Assembly (NCBI GenBank): GCA_022563855.1
Contig: JADFMN010000004.1
Coordinates: 124,001-188,000 of the forward strand
From: Armatimonadota bacterium
GTDB taxonomy: Bacteria > Armatimonadota > Fimbriimonadia > Fimbriimonadales > Fimbriimonadaceae
Direction: 5' to 3'
DNA: 64,000 nucleotides
Part shown: piece after piece, positions 40,100 to 49,366 of the stretch
How the letters are laid out: each line of letters begins with the position of its first letter
Position numbering within the stretch: position 1 is the first letter of the stretch
Made by a program: the position numbers and the translations under genes
Notes under the pieces: generated by a model
The model's database searches: none
What the model was told of the DNA's origin: nothing
The model's input: the letters and a program-made list of their open reading frames with translations, nothing else

Positions 40100-40873
40100 G
40101 TGGTTGAGATTCGAACGATCGACGAGAGCGAAGCAGAGCAGTTCCTTCACTTGCTTTGCCTGGTCTTCAACCTCGACATCGATATGGCTCGATCCATATT
40201 TCGGTCTGAGCCGATGTTCGATCTGAACCGCAAGTGGTGCCTTTTTGAAGACGGCGAGATGCGCTCTATTCTCACGACGACGCCGCTGATCTTCGGTTGG
40301 GGCAGGGCGTTCGGAATCGCGGGCGTCGCCACCCGCCCGGAGTATCAGCGAAGGGGCTACGGACAACGAATTTTGGAGCACGTGCTGGCACATGGCAAAG
40401 AGAGCGGCGAGCCTGCAGCGCTGCTGTTCGCACACGAGACAAAGGTGTATGAGCGCGTCGGCTTTAAGATGCTGGACGAGGTCGTCCGTGGCAGGCTCAT
40501 CACCGACCCGGAGCCGGGCGTGCGCCCAGTGCTGACGGATGAGGAGATCCGTGGCGTCTACGATGCTTGGGCCGAGGCTGACGATCATCGGCTGCGACGA
40601 GACGAGCTTCGATGGAAGTTCTGGTCGTGGGTGCTCAGGACCTGTGAGCGAGCGGGTGGCGGCTACATATGCCTTGAACCCGGGTTGTGCCGCGAGGCGA
40701 TCTTGGAGCCGGCGCTGGAGCGTTGGCCGCTGCCGGAGGAAACTGAGTGGACTGGTCTTGCTTCGATGACCGACAGGTTTGCAGTTCCGCTGAAGGACAG
40801 GCGCCACGTGTTGCACGTCATGGGGGTCGGCATGAGCGCTTTGCCCCAGATGTTCATGACGGACCAGTTTTGA
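40100..40873 (+). CDS. GNAT family N-acetyltransferase
   Basis: A 257-residue acetyltransferase. The acetyl-CoA motif is GVATRPEYQRRGYGQRILEHVL (about 74-95), followed by LLFAHETKVYERVGFKML. The long C-terminal region resembles the second half of Eis-type enzymes but is shorter than full Eis (about 400 residues). GTG 40100 is the only start that keeps the fold; TAAGAT lies 8 nt upstream. It is 19 bp after cdaR. The acceptor is unknown. Confidence 0.82.
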   Translation: MVEIRTIDESEAEQFLHLLCLVFNLDIDMARSIFRSEPMFDLNRKWCLFEDGEMRSILTTTPLIFGWGRAFGIAGVATRPEYQRRGYGQRILEHVLAHGKESGEPAALLFAHETKVYERVGFKMLDEVVRGRLITDPEPGVRPVLTDEEIRGVYDAWAEADDHRLRRDELRWKFWSWVLRTCERAGGGYICLEPGLCREAILEPALERWPLPEETEWTGLASMTDRFAVPLKDRRHVLHVMGVGMSALPQMFMTDQF

Positions 40874-40886
40874 CCCGGAATTGACC

Positions 40887-40892
40887 TATAAT
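40887..40892 (+). promoter_or_regulatory. -10 box (TATAAT) 7 nt before metK
   Basis: A perfect TATAAT followed by CAGTACG and the metK ATG. Transcription should start at or next to the A of ATG. Only 26 bp separate metK from the previous gene, so there is no room for a SAM riboswitch. Confidence 0.6.
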
Positions 40893-40899
40893 CAGTACG

Positions 40900-42030
40900 A
40901 TGGCTCAGAAGATTCACACGTCCGAATCGGTTAGTGAAGGGCATCCGGACAAGCTGGCGGATCAGATTTCAGACGCGCTGCTCGATTCAGCCCTCGCTCA
41001 GGATCGGAACGCGCGCGTTGCTATAGAAACGTTGCTGACGCGCGGTACTGCCGTCATAGCAGGGGAGGTGACCATCGACGGATACATCGAGGTCGCCAAC
41101 ATCGTGCGCGAAACGATCAAGAGCGTCGGATACACAGACACCGAACTCGGCTTCGATGGGAGCTCCTGTGGAGTCGTGGTCGCGATTCAAGAGCAGTCCG
41201 CAGACATAGCAGTCGGCGTGGATCGAGGTGGCGCCGGGGACCAGGGGATGATGTTCGGCTTGGCCACGCGCGAGACGCCCGAGCTGATGCCGCTTCCGAT
41301 CGCGATGGCGCACGCGCTGATGCGTCGGTCGGCGGACGTGCGCAGGAAGCACCCGTCGCTCGGTCTGCGGCCCGATGCAAAGGCGCAGGTCTCCGTAGTG
41401 TACGTGAACGGCCAGCCCTCGAAGGTCGATACGATCGTGCTCTCGACGCAGCACAGCCCCAATCTATCGCACAAGGCCGTTACTGAGATCGTCCACGAGT
41501 ACATCATCGAGCCGGTCCTGGCGGAGTACTCAGAGGCGGCATCGTCCGACATCAAGTTTTACATCAACCCCACCGGCATCTTCGTCGTTGGCGGACCCCA
41601 GGGCGACACCGGGCTGACCGGCCGCAAGATCATCGTCGATACGTACGGGGGACTGTGCCCTCACGGCGGCGGATCGTTCAGCGGAAAGGACCCGACGAAG
41701 GTCGATAGGAGCGCGGCGTACATGGCCCGGCACGTGGCGAAGAGCGTTGTGGGGGCAAACATGGCCGACAAGTGCCAGATCGGATTTGCGTACGCGATCG
41801 GCGTCGAACACCCAGTTGCCGTACAGGTTGAGACGTTCGGCACAGAACATCTGGAGCCGGAGAAGATTTCAGAGCGCGTGCGCGAGACGTTCGACCTCAC
41901 TCCGCGCGGAATCATCGACTATCTGGGACTGCTGGACACAAAGTATCTGCCGACTGCGAAGAACGGGCACTTCGGGAACCCGTCGTTCCCCTGGGAGCGG
42001 ACGACGGACGCCGAGAAGCTGCTCGGGTGA
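40900..42030 (+). CDS. metK: S-adenosylmethionine synthetase
   Basis: A 376-residue MetK that makes SAM from methionine and ATP. Signatures: HTSESVSEGHPDKLADQISD, GAGDQGMMFG (methionine-binding hexapeptide GAGDQG), LRPDAKAQVSVVY, and GGGSFSGKDPTKVDRSAAYMAR (GGGAFSGKD-type P-loop). Length and motifs are standard. It is probably transcribed as a leaderless message. It is convergent with the TPR gene 7 bp away. Confidence 0.98.
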   Translation: MAQKIHTSESVSEGHPDKLADQISDALLDSALAQDRNARVAIETLLTRGTAVIAGEVTIDGYIEVANIVRETIKSVGYTDTELGFDGSSCGVVVAIQEQSADIAVGVDRGGAGDQGMMFGLATRETPELMPLPIAMAHALMRRSADVRRKHPSLGLRPDAKAQVSVVYVNGQPSKVDTIVLSTQHSPNLSHKAVTEIVHEYIIEPVLAEYSEAASSDIKFYINPTGIFVVGGPQGDTGLTGRKIIVDTYGGLCPHGGGSFSGKDPTKVDRSAAYMARHVAKSVVGANMADKCQIGFAYAIGVEHPVAVQVETFGTEHLEPEKISERVRETFDLTPRGIIDYLGLLDTKYLPTAKNGHFGNPSFPWERTTDAEKLLG

Positions 42031-42037
42031 TCGACGC

Positions 42038-42454
42038 CTAGTTGATGATCGTTCCGATGTTTCCAAACGGCGGAAGAGAGCGGGCGGCGGCCAGCGCCTT
42101 CCTTTTTTCCACTACGTTCGGACCAGCCTGTCGCCACTGCTCGACCGCTGTGAGCGCCGCATGCACCTGCGCGCAGAATCGCGGATCATCGCTCTGCGCC
42201 AGCGCATCGGAGAAGTCGCCGTATGCGTAGTGCAGCTGACCGAGAGAAAGATAGGACATTCCTCGGGTGTATCGGTATCCTGGCTCCATCGGGTTTAGCT
42301 TCAACAGCCGTGTCGTGGTGCGGATAACTTCAAGGTATTCGCCGGCAAACCACTGGGCTTGCGCCGAAACTTCCAGGGCGCCCAGGTGATCAGGGTCTCG
42401 CTTGAGAAGATCACGGCAGTTGTCTAATGCGCCTTGCCAATCGTATGCGTACAA
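42038..42454 (-). CDS. Small TPR-type protein
   Basis: A 138-residue helical protein with two to three TPR-like units (MLYAYDWQGALDNCRDLLKRDPDHLGALE, QWFAGEYLEVIRTTTRLLKLNPMEPGYRYTRG, YLSLGQLHYAYGDFSDALA). ATG 42454 has AGGCGAG upstream; the open frame continues upstream but without TPR or signal features. It likely acts as a protein-interaction scaffold. No specific partner can be named. Confidence 0.6.
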   Translation of the reverse strand: MYAYDWQGALDNCRDLLKRDPDHLGALEVSAQAQWFAGEYLEVIRTTTRLLKLNPMEPGYRYTRGMSYLSLGQLHYAYGDFSDALAQSDDPRFCAQVHAALTAVEQWRQAGPNVVEKRKALAAARSLPPFGNIGTIIN

Positions 42455-42695
42455 CATCGTTCTCGCCTGTAAACCAACATCAAGCGCCAGGACAGCTTTC
42501 GCCCTACAGCCTGCCGCAGCGCTCGAAAAAACAGTCTGTTGCGTCGTCGTCGTTTGCGCTCGACACGTTCTCAGGTCGTGAATGTCCCTCACGATGCACG
42601 GCCTTCAACGTCCAACGTCAAGTGCGTCGACTTATCTGCAACTGCGCAGTTAGTGTGGCCTGTCGAGACACGTTTTCGCATACTGGATTTGTACA

Positions 42696-44666
42696 TTAAG
42701 CGACCTTCTGTGTGGAAAGCTGGTGATTTTGCTGGTGAACAGCGGCAACTTTAGCTCTCAGAGCAAGTGGGATTCGAGTCTGTCCATCCGGTGACATGAC
42801 TGCAACCATGGATGCTGTCGCAGCTGCGCCGTTGGCCCAACTAGTAGCGAACTCCTCGTCTCTTGTGAGCAGGAAGACTACGTAGTCGCCCTCAGCACGT
42901 CGGCACATCGCCGCGCCTGACGGCAGCTTGGACTTGATTGTGAGCGCAAATTTCCGTATCGCGTGCTCGACCGCCGGTCCCCCGTAGGTACTGATCAGAT
43001 CGTCCTTTCTCGGGACGTCTAGATACACCATAAAGCCGTAGTTGTTCGATCGCACGATTTCAAAGAACTCCCTTGGGGTCGCGAGCCCTTCGGCGTCGCG
43101 ATGCCCGTTCGTCAGGCGCGCGAACGCCTGCGACAGCTCGGCGCAGATGATTCGGAGGGTTTCGAGTCCTCCGTCGTCGATGCCGTCCACTCGATTCGTC
43201 ATCGCGGTGACGAACCCGAACGGCTTCTCTCCGAATTGGAGCGGAAGGAGCACAAAGCTACCGATTCGCTGGCGCAGCGCTTCGTTCTTCGAAAGCCGGT
43301 TGTCCTCACGCGCATTGAGCGCACAAACCTCGGGCGCGCCAGTCTGCAGCCAGCCTGCGAATCCGGGGCCGTTCGCGAACGAAAAGTGCTGCAGGAAGTT
43401 CTTTTCGATCCCCTGGCGCGCGACTTCGACTTCCTCGCCGTCCTCGATCAGCGAGATCGCGAGGTGGTCGAGTCCTAGCGTATCCCACAGCTCCCGAACC
43501 ACGCGCTTGGCAAGAGTCTTGGGCGTGTGCGCCCCGCTCGTCGTAGTCGCTACCGAATACAGTAGCTCTGCTTCGCGCAGTCTGCGGCGTTGGTCATCCT
43601 TGCCAACCTGCTCTGCCACCATGCACGAGAGAAAGTCTGCGGTCTCAGAGACCTGCTTCATGGACTCTGTCAGGGCCGCTTGGTCGCGATGGAACAGTGC
43701 GAGCAAGCCGGTGATCTTGCCGTTCACCTTGAGGATCAAACTGCCGACGGCGCGCCCTCTTTCGGGCGTAGAGATCGACGACAGAGTCCGCTCGACCTGC
43801 TCTCGGATCGACTTTTCGGAGTCCTTTTTGGATACCCGGAACGAGTTCGCCCCGCCCGTATTCGATCCGAATGTCGCAGATCGGGCGGTTAGCGTCTCTC
43901 CGGAATTCGTGATCGTGTAGAGAACGGCTGCCTGCGCGCCAAAAATTGTCTTCGCTGTCTCGGCGATCGCTAGGTACGGCGAGCTCGGAGTCGACGTCAC
44001 GCTCTCGTACAACTTGACCGCGTTGCTGGCGCCGCGGCTGTTCCGTTCCAGTCTGCGCGTCCGAATGGACAGCTCTCGAAAGCTCTCTTTCAGCGCAGCG
44101 CTCGCGGCCTCTGGTGCCGCAGGCAGTGGGGCAGGCGTGCTCGCGGGCTCGAGGATCTCCTCTTCGGTTTCGTACTCGAATACGTTTTCCTCGCGTTGCT
44201 TCGCCAGCTGTCGGGCGTCGTATTTAGCTCTGCCCCAGCCAAGGCCCAGTCCAACGATCAGCACGCCCAAAGCGTTGACCAGCAGCAGCGGCGTGAACGC
44301 GTTGCCGCCTCCGAAGAGGTTCGCTCCGACCAAGAGCCACGAGGCGATCAGCGGCGCCATCATCGCGGCGTTCGCCTTGAACCTCAGAGTGGCGTAGGCC
44401 ATCGGGATGATCGTGAGTCCGCTGAACGTCGTGGAAAGGCCGGCGTTCGCGAGAAGCGCTGCGATAACGCCCGCATCTGCGACCGCGATCAGACCCGACA
44501 TGCCGGCGTTGCGCGAGTTCTTCCCTTCCATCAGGTACGCCAGGTAGGAGTACGACGCGAAGAGCAGCGCGGCCTGCCACGCCATCCCAAAGTCCGGCTT
44601 TCCCAGAATCCCTGCGGATGCCATGACCCCGGATGCCAATGCGACTCGTACGATCAGCTCAAACAT
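42696..44666 (-). CDS. Membrane sensor with GAF domains and a degenerate GGDEF domain
   Basis: A 656-residue protein. Residues 1-150 hold about five membrane segments. A glutamate/alanine/proline linker follows, then two GAF-like domains (about 215-365, YLAIAETAKTIFGAQAAVLYTI to LLALFHRD; and 385-530, LLYSVATTTSGAHTPKTLAKRV to GFVTAMT). The C-terminal 110 residues (FFEIVRSNNYGFMVYLDVPRKDDL to CRRAEGDYVVFLLTR) look like a GGDEF fold in which the signature is AEGDY, so diguanylate cyclase activity is unlikely. It probably senses a small ligand and signals by binding. Monocistronic. Confidence 0.7.
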   Translation of the reverse strand: MFELIVRVALASGVMASAGILGKPDFGMAWQAALLFASYSYLAYLMEGKNSRNAGMSGLIAVADAGVIAALLANAGLSTTFSGLTIIPMAYATLRFKANAAMMAPLIASWLLVGANLFGGGNAFTPLLLVNALGVLIVGLGLGWGRAKYDARQLAKQREENVFEYETEEEILEPASTPAPLPAAPEAASAALKESFRELSIRTRRLERNSRGASNAVKLYESVTSTPSSPYLAIAETAKTIFGAQAAVLYTITNSGETLTARSATFGSNTGGANSFRVSKKDSEKSIREQVERTLSSISTPERGRAVGSLILKVNGKITGLLALFHRDQAALTESMKQVSETADFLSCMVAEQVGKDDQRRRLREAELLYSVATTTSGAHTPKTLAKRVVRELWDTLGLDHLAISLIEDGEEVEVARQGIEKNFLQHFSFANGPGFAGWLQTGAPEVCALNAREDNRLSKNEALRQRIGSFVLLPLQFGEKPFGFVTAMTNRVDGIDDGGLETLRIICAELSQAFARLTNGHRDAEGLATPREFFEIVRSNNYGFMVYLDVPRKDDLISTYGGPAVEHAIRKFALTIKSKLPSGAAMCRRAEGDYVVFLLTRDEEFATSWANGAAATASMVAVMSPDGQTRIPLALRAKVAAVHQQNHQLSTQKVA

Positions 44667-44796
44667 AAAGCTCTACTTCAGGTTTCGGGTTGAAGGAACT
44701 AATCCTCAGGGTCAGAGTTGGCACAAATTCTGAGAAGCTGGCAAATTTACTTGTGTGAAATCGTTGGGAATGTGGAATATTGCCGAGCCGAAGCGA

Positions 44797-45648
44797 TCAG
44801 CCTTTCGCCCACTTCCACAGGCGACCGACGTTCACCTCGTGCATTTCGTCGGCGTCGGGGGTCTCGACCAGGATCGGGGTGTTCTCGAACCGTTTGTCGT
44901 TCACCAGGCACTGGAACGCCTTTTTGCCGATCAGTCCGTCGCCGAGGTTTTCGTGCCGGTCCTTGCGCGTGCCGAGTTCGTGTTTGCTGTCGTTGCAGTG
45001 GATCGCTTTGATCCGGTCGCACCCGACCAGGCGATCAAACTCCGCCATCGTCTCCTCGTAAGTCTCCGCAGTCCGGATGTCGTACCCGGCGGCGAAGATG
45101 TGGCAGGTGTCGAGGCACACGCAGCAGCGCGGATGCCCGCCGACCGCGTCGATGATCGTCGCCAGATGCTCGAACCGGTAGTTCAGCACGGTGCCCGGCC
45201 CGGCGGTCGTCTCCATCAGGATCATCACGTCGTCCGGCGTGTCGTCCAGGATCTGCTTGGCGGCCTCGGCTACTCGCGCCAGCCCGACCTTCTCGCCCTG
45301 CTTCATGTGCGCGCCCATGTGGCTGACGACGTACGGGATGCCGAGCTGCGAGCACCGCATTAGTTCGCTCTTCAGCCCGTCGATGCTCTTCTGCCGCTTC
45401 TCCTCTTCGGGAGCGGCGAGGTTGATGAGGTACGAGTCGTGGCTGACGATCTTGCCGACCATTCCGGTCTCCTCCAGCGCCTCGGTCAGCTGTGCGACCA
45501 TCTCGTTGGTGATCGGCTTGGCGTGCCAGGTCTGAGGGCTGGAGGTGAACACCTGCAGGGCGGTGCACCCGATCGCCTTGCCGTTTCGCACGGCGTTGTG
45601 CAGCCCGCCCGCCATAGGCATGTGCGCGCCGATCAGTTTCGCTGGCAT
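44797..45648 (-). CDS. nfo: Endonuclease IV
   Basis: A 283-residue AP endonuclease of the Nfo/EndoIV family, which nicks DNA 5' of abasic sites. It is a TIM barrel with metal-ligand motifs: IGAHMPMAGGL, FTSSPQTW, VSHMGAHM, METTAGPGT (Glu), CLDTCHIFAAGYD (His), AIHCNDSK, RHENLGDGLIG and ILVETP. The -10 box TAGAAT overlaps the stop codon of the preceding gene and sits 6 nt before the ATG, so nfo likely has its own leaderless transcript in addition to any read-through from the sigma-factor operon. Confidence 0.95.
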   Translation of the reverse strand: MPAKLIGAHMPMAGGLHNAVRNGKAIGCTALQVFTSSPQTWHAKPITNEMVAQLTEALEETGMVGKIVSHDSYLINLAAPEEEKRQKSIDGLKSELMRCSQLGIPYVVSHMGAHMKQGEKVGLARVAEAAKQILDDTPDDVMILMETTAGPGTVLNYRFEHLATIIDAVGGHPRCCVCLDTCHIFAAGYDIRTAETYEETMAEFDRLVGCDRIKAIHCNDSKHELGTRKDRHENLGDGLIGKKAFQCLVNDKRFENTPILVETPDADEMHEVNVGRLWKWAKG

Positions 45649-45654
45649 GGCGCC

Positions 45655-45660
45655 ATTCTA
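45655..45660 (-). promoter_or_regulatory. -10 box (TAGAAT) 6 nt before nfo
   Basis: TAGAAT-GGCGCC-ATG. Its first three bases are the stop codon of the upstream gene (45658-45660). Confidence 0.5.
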
Positions 45661-47139
45661 CTTGCCGTCCGTAACCGGAGGTGGCCCTGCTTGACGCCGC
45701 ATTTTCTCTAAAACCCGTTTCCTTCGCTCTTTGCGGAGCGCCGCTTCTTCTTCCTGAGTAATTCCGATGTTCTTTGCTGAATATCGACCAGTGACAAATA
45801 AGTGGTCTGGGTCGATCTGATCGGTGATGACAAATCCCCAACCCCGGACTGGTATCGTCGTGACGCGGAACGTTGCATAACCGACCTGTTTGCCGCTCGC
45901 TCGGTGCGCCACGTACTCGCCCGGTTTCTGTATGTACGGCTCCACAGGCTCGCAAACAGGGATCACGACGTTATAAGTGACCGCCTGGTTTGGCTCGACG
46001 CGGCCAGGGTTGAACTGCAGACAGTAGTACGGCTCGCCCTTGTGGAACCCCATCGGCCTCAGCTTTACCACGATATCCTCCCGTGCCACACGAGGTGGAG
46101 GGTTTTCTGGCGGGATTCCGTAGTTCCGCTCGCGAGTGCGATCGTCGTCCTCGAACCAGAAGTCGACCAGGTGTTGTTTGCCGCTGGTATCGAAGACCGC
46201 CGCCTCGGCGAACAGCGGTGGCACAGCCCCGCCTGTCCATAGAATGCGCACAGTTCCGTCCCTTTCTTGAAAGGCGCCGAGCAACACGATCTCAATCCCT
46301 TTGACCGTTTGTTTCGGGGCATCGCCCTTGAATCCGGCAAGCAAGTCCCTTACAATTTTGTCGCAGTCGTAGGCGACGAACCCCTCAGGCACTTGCGGCT
46401 CGAAGACCTCGTCTGGAATGTCGTCGGGATACTCGAACCGCACGATCCATTGCAACACCCATTTGCCTTGGCTCGTGATGCTGAACTTCTTCTGTTCGAT
46501 CGGAAGGCTGGTCTCCGGGTCGGCTGTGACTTCGATTCTGAACGGACTGTAGTCGTACTTCAGGTGGGCTTGAAAGACAAGGGTCTCCATGCCGTTGACG
46601 ACTTTGCGCTCGATCTTCGGATTCTCTCTCGATACCAACCTATAGCGCTTGATAATGTCGTCGATGGTCTCGAGTTCATTGATCTGGTTTCCCGGTAGGC
46701 GGATGCCGATTTCGACGTTCTTGCCTTCGAAATCGACCCGCCATGAGCGCCGGCCGTCGAACCCGCTGTCCGACCGAGGAATCCGCCTTGCGAGGCCTGA
46801 CCAGCGCCTGTACTTGGTTCCCTCTCGCCACTCCTCACGGTAAACGTCTCCCTCGATTCCGCTGTCGACGAACCTGTACGTGATGTGTACAGCGTTTTCG
46901 CTTTCGAGCGCATCGGCCATGTCCGCTAGGGTGACTGCCTTGGCAGGTTGTGACAAGAGCAGTGTCGCGACTGTAACTAGCACTGGGATCAACGCCAGCG
47001 CCGAGTAAAGGGCTGCCCCCTTGATCCTCTTCACCGGGCGGTCGAAGACCCGGTAGCGTGCGTAAACCGTCTCGATCCCCGTCGTCGGAGCCGTCGCCCG
47101 GACGCTCTTCAGCGCCTTCCTAAATCGCCTATCAACCAT
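45658..47139 (-). CDS. Membrane protein partner of the ECF sigma factor (putative anti-sigma)
   Basis: A 493-residue protein: a cytoplasmic basic tail of about 40 residues, one membrane segment (ALYSALALIPVLVTVATLLL), then a large external part. Residues 70-240 (AVTLADMADALESENAVHITY to DEVFEPQVPEGFVAYD) read like a LolA/RseB-type half-barrel. ATG 47139 has GAGGTGG 5 nt upstream and overlaps the sigma gene by 8 bp, a position normally held by an anti-sigma factor. The usual zinc-binding H-x3-C-x2-C is absent, so an anti-sigma role is inferred from context only. Confidence 0.65.
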   Translation of the reverse strand: MVDRRFRKALKSVRATAPTTGIETVYARYRVFDRPVKRIKGAALYSALALIPVLVTVATLLLSQPAKAVTLADMADALESENAVHITYRFVDSGIEGDVYREEWREGTKYRRWSGLARRIPRSDSGFDGRRSWRVDFEGKNVEIGIRLPGNQINELETIDDIIKRYRLVSRENPKIERKVVNGMETLVFQAHLKYDYSPFRIEVTADPETSLPIEQKKFSITSQGKWVLQWIVRFEYPDDIPDEVFEPQVPEGFVAYDCDKIVRDLLAGFKGDAPKQTVKGIEIVLLGAFQERDGTVRILWTGGAVPPLFAEAAVFDTSGKQHLVDFWFEDDDRTRERNYGIPPENPPPRVAREDIVVKLRPMGFHKGEPYYCLQFNPGRVEPNQAVTYNVVIPVCEPVEPYIQKPGEYVAHRASGKQVGYATFRVTTIPVRGWGFVITDQIDPDHLFVTGRYSAKNIGITQEEEAALRKERRKRVLEKMRRQAGPPPVTDGK

Positions 47140-47674
47140 GTTCCACCTCGCAGGATCGCGTGTCGGAAAAGTCCCATGCCGATGCCAGCTTGCGCCGCAG
47201 GCGCTGCTTGGCGAGCGAGCAGCGCGACTTGACCGTCCCCTCGGGTACGTCGAGCACCTCTGCTGTTTCTCGTACCGAGAGCCGGTCGATCTCGCGCAGC
47301 ACGAACGTCTCGCGAAGCTCGTCCGGAAGCGCATCGATGGCCTGTTGCAGGACGATCCCGTCCTCGGTGAGCCCAGCCGGACTTTCCACCGACTCGCTCA
47401 ACGCCACAGTCTCCTGCCTGTCTCTGCGCCAGTGCGTGAACTCGTGGTACGCGATCGAACGGAGCCAAGTACGCAGACTCGACTCGTGCCGGAATTCCGC
47501 CAGCGCGTCCTGCGCCTTTACGAAGGTCTGCTGTGTCAGCTCGACCGCCTCTTCCTCGGAGCCGGTCAAGTAGCGAAGGAAGCGCAACAGCGGCCCGTAG
47601 TGGTCGTCGACGAAACGGCGCGCGGCCCTTTCGTCTCCGCTCAACAGTCGCTGGACAAGCCTTCGCTCGAGCAT
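47132..47674 (-). CDS. ECF-family RNA polymerase sigma factor
   Basis: A 180-residue extracytoplasmic-function sigma factor. Region 2 is visible as LRFLRYLTGSEEEAVELTQQTFVKAQDALAEF with the -10 recognition helix SSLRTWLRSIAYHEFTHWRR. Region 4 is IDALPDELRETFVLREIDRLSVRETAEVLDVPEGTVKSRCSLAKQRLRR. ATG 47674 (GGAAGAG 6 nt upstream) is preferred to a TTG at 47695. It overlaps the membrane partner downstream by 8 bp and is divergent from the phosphohexomutase gene (87 bp). Confidence 0.94.
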   Translation of the reverse strand: MLERRLVQRLLSGDERAARRFVDDHYGPLLRFLRYLTGSEEEAVELTQQTFVKAQDALAEFRHESSLRTWLRSIAYHEFTHWRRDRQETVALSESVESPAGLTEDGIVLQQAIDALPDELRETFVLREIDRLSVRETAEVLDVPEGTVKSRCSLAKQRLRRKLASAWDFSDTRSCEVEHG

Positions 47675-47761
47675 CGGGTTTCTCTTCCGCCCCAATAGAG
47701 CCGTTGGAACGGGGATCGGTTCACAGCATCTTACTGGTTCGTCTCAGGTACCTTCCCCGCG

Positions 47762-49105
47762 ATGGGCGAACATCTCGCTTGCTTCAAGGCCTACGACGTG
47801 CGCGGGCGTGTGCCGGAGGATCTCGACGCCGATCTCGCGTACAAGATCGGGCGCGCGTTCGCTGACGAGACCGAGGCGAAGCGCGTCGTAGTCGGGCACG
47901 ACATCCGCCTGAGCGGGCCCGAGTTGAGCGAGGCTTTGACCAAAGGGCTCAACGACGCGGGAGTCGACGTGACCGACATCGGCTTGTGCGGCACGGAGAT
48001 GGTCTACTTCGCGACCGCGCACTACGGTTTTGACGGCGGAATCATGATCACCGCCAGCCACAACCCGCCCGGCGACAACGGAATGAAGATGGTCCGCTCT
48101 GAGAGCCGCCCGATCAGCGGCGACACGGGGCTCTACTCGATCGAGAGGCGCGCCTTCGAGAGCAAATGGGAGTGCGAGGGGAGCGGCACTAACCGAGAGA
48201 AGGACGTTTACGACGACTTCGTCCAGCATTTGCTCAAGTTCTGCGATCCGGCGACCATGAGGCCGCTAAAGGTGGTCGCCAAGGCCGGCAACGGCGGGGC
48301 GGGCATCGCGATCAACAAGCTCGCTCCCTTCCTGCCGCTCGAGATCACCGAGATGCAGTTCGAGCCGGACGGGAGCTTCCCTAACGGAGTCCCCAACCCG
48401 ATACTCGCGGACAGCCGCAAGGACATCGAAGACGAGTTGCAGAAGGGCGGCTACGACTTTGGAGTGGCCTGGGACGGGGACTACGACCGCTGCTTCTTTC
48501 TTGACGGGCAGGGAAGGTTCATCGAGGGGTACTACATCGTCGGCGTACTGGCCCGTGCCATGCTGGCCAAGAACCCCGGCGAGGCGATCGTATACGACCC
48601 GCGCCTAACCTGGAACACGCTTGAGATCGTCGAAAAGGCCCGCGGCAGAGCCGTGATCTGCAAGTCCGGCCACGCCTTCATCAAGGAGAAGATGAGGGCT
48701 GAGAACGCCGTTTATGGCGGCGAGATGAGCGCCCACCACTACTTCAGGGACAACTGGTACTGCGACAGCGGGATGATCCCGTTCCTGCTGATCGCCCAAC
48801 TGATTTCGGAGACCGGCCAACCGCTTGGTGAGATGGTTGCGGAAATGATCGAGCGGTACCCGTGCTCAGGCGAGATCAACTCGGTGGTTGACGACGTTCC
48901 CGGAACGCTTGAGCGGGTCGAATCTAGGTATAAAACGGGCGAAATCGACAAGATCGACGGGTTGAGCGTCGAGTTCGACGAGTGGCGCTTCAACCTGCGC
49001 GGCTCGAACACCGAACCCGTGATCCGCTTGAACGTCGAATCGCGCGCGAGCCCGGCGCTGGTCGACGAAAAGGCGGGGGAATTGCTCGGAATGATCCGAT
49101 CCTAG
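47762..49105 (+). CDS. Phosphomannomutase/phosphoglucomutase
   Basis: A 447-residue alpha-D-phosphohexomutase. The phosphoserine loop is TASHNPPGDNGMK, the metal loop DGDYDRC, the sugar loop GGEMSAHHYF and the phosphate-binding loop RGSNTEPVIRLNVE. The GEMSAHHYF text is typical of PMM/PGM (AlgC/ManB-like) rather than GlmM. It interconverts hexose 1- and 6-phosphates for polysaccharide precursors, which fits the envelope genes around it. Monocistronic or with the SLH gene. Confidence 0.93.
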   Translation: MGEHLACFKAYDVRGRVPEDLDADLAYKIGRAFADETEAKRVVVGHDIRLSGPELSEALTKGLNDAGVDVTDIGLCGTEMVYFATAHYGFDGGIMITASHNPPGDNGMKMVRSESRPISGDTGLYSIERRAFESKWECEGSGTNREKDVYDDFVQHLLKFCDPATMRPLKVVAKAGNGGAGIAINKLAPFLPLEITEMQFEPDGSFPNGVPNPILADSRKDIEDELQKGGYDFGVAWDGDYDRCFFLDGQGRFIEGYYIVGVLARAMLAKNPGEAIVYDPRLTWNTLEIVEKARGRAVICKSGHAFIKEKMRAENAVYGGEMSAHHYFRDNWYCDSGMIPFLLIAQLISETGQPLGEMVAEMIERYPCSGEINSVVDDVPGTLERVESRYKTGEIDKIDGLSVEFDEWRFNLRGSNTEPVIRLNVESRASPALVDEKAGELLGMIRS

Positions 49106-49366
49106 GTTCAAATCCACCGGGTGTTGGTACTTTTTCCGGCATACCGTTGCATATCAGATTCAGTCCGAACCATAATAGGGCGAGCCAGGAGCAATTCTGG
49201 CGCATGCGAGCAGACGCAGGATGCGTCGCCAGGCTGTGACCGAGACGGCTTGGGCATTGACACGGAACTGAAGGAAAGTTGGTCAGAGCTCTTGCCTCAT
49301 CGGCCCCCCCTAGGCGCTGTTCCTGTCCTGCACGCAAATCTTGACAGGAGAAATATAGCGAAAAAA

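Noticed and set aside
40874-40899. SAM riboswitch upstream of metK
   Set aside because: Only 26 bp separate metK from the previous gene, and a TATAAT box lies 7 nt before the start.
42696-44666. Active diguanylate cyclase
   Set aside because: The signature motif is AEGDY, which lacks the GG-D/E-EF residues needed for catalysis.
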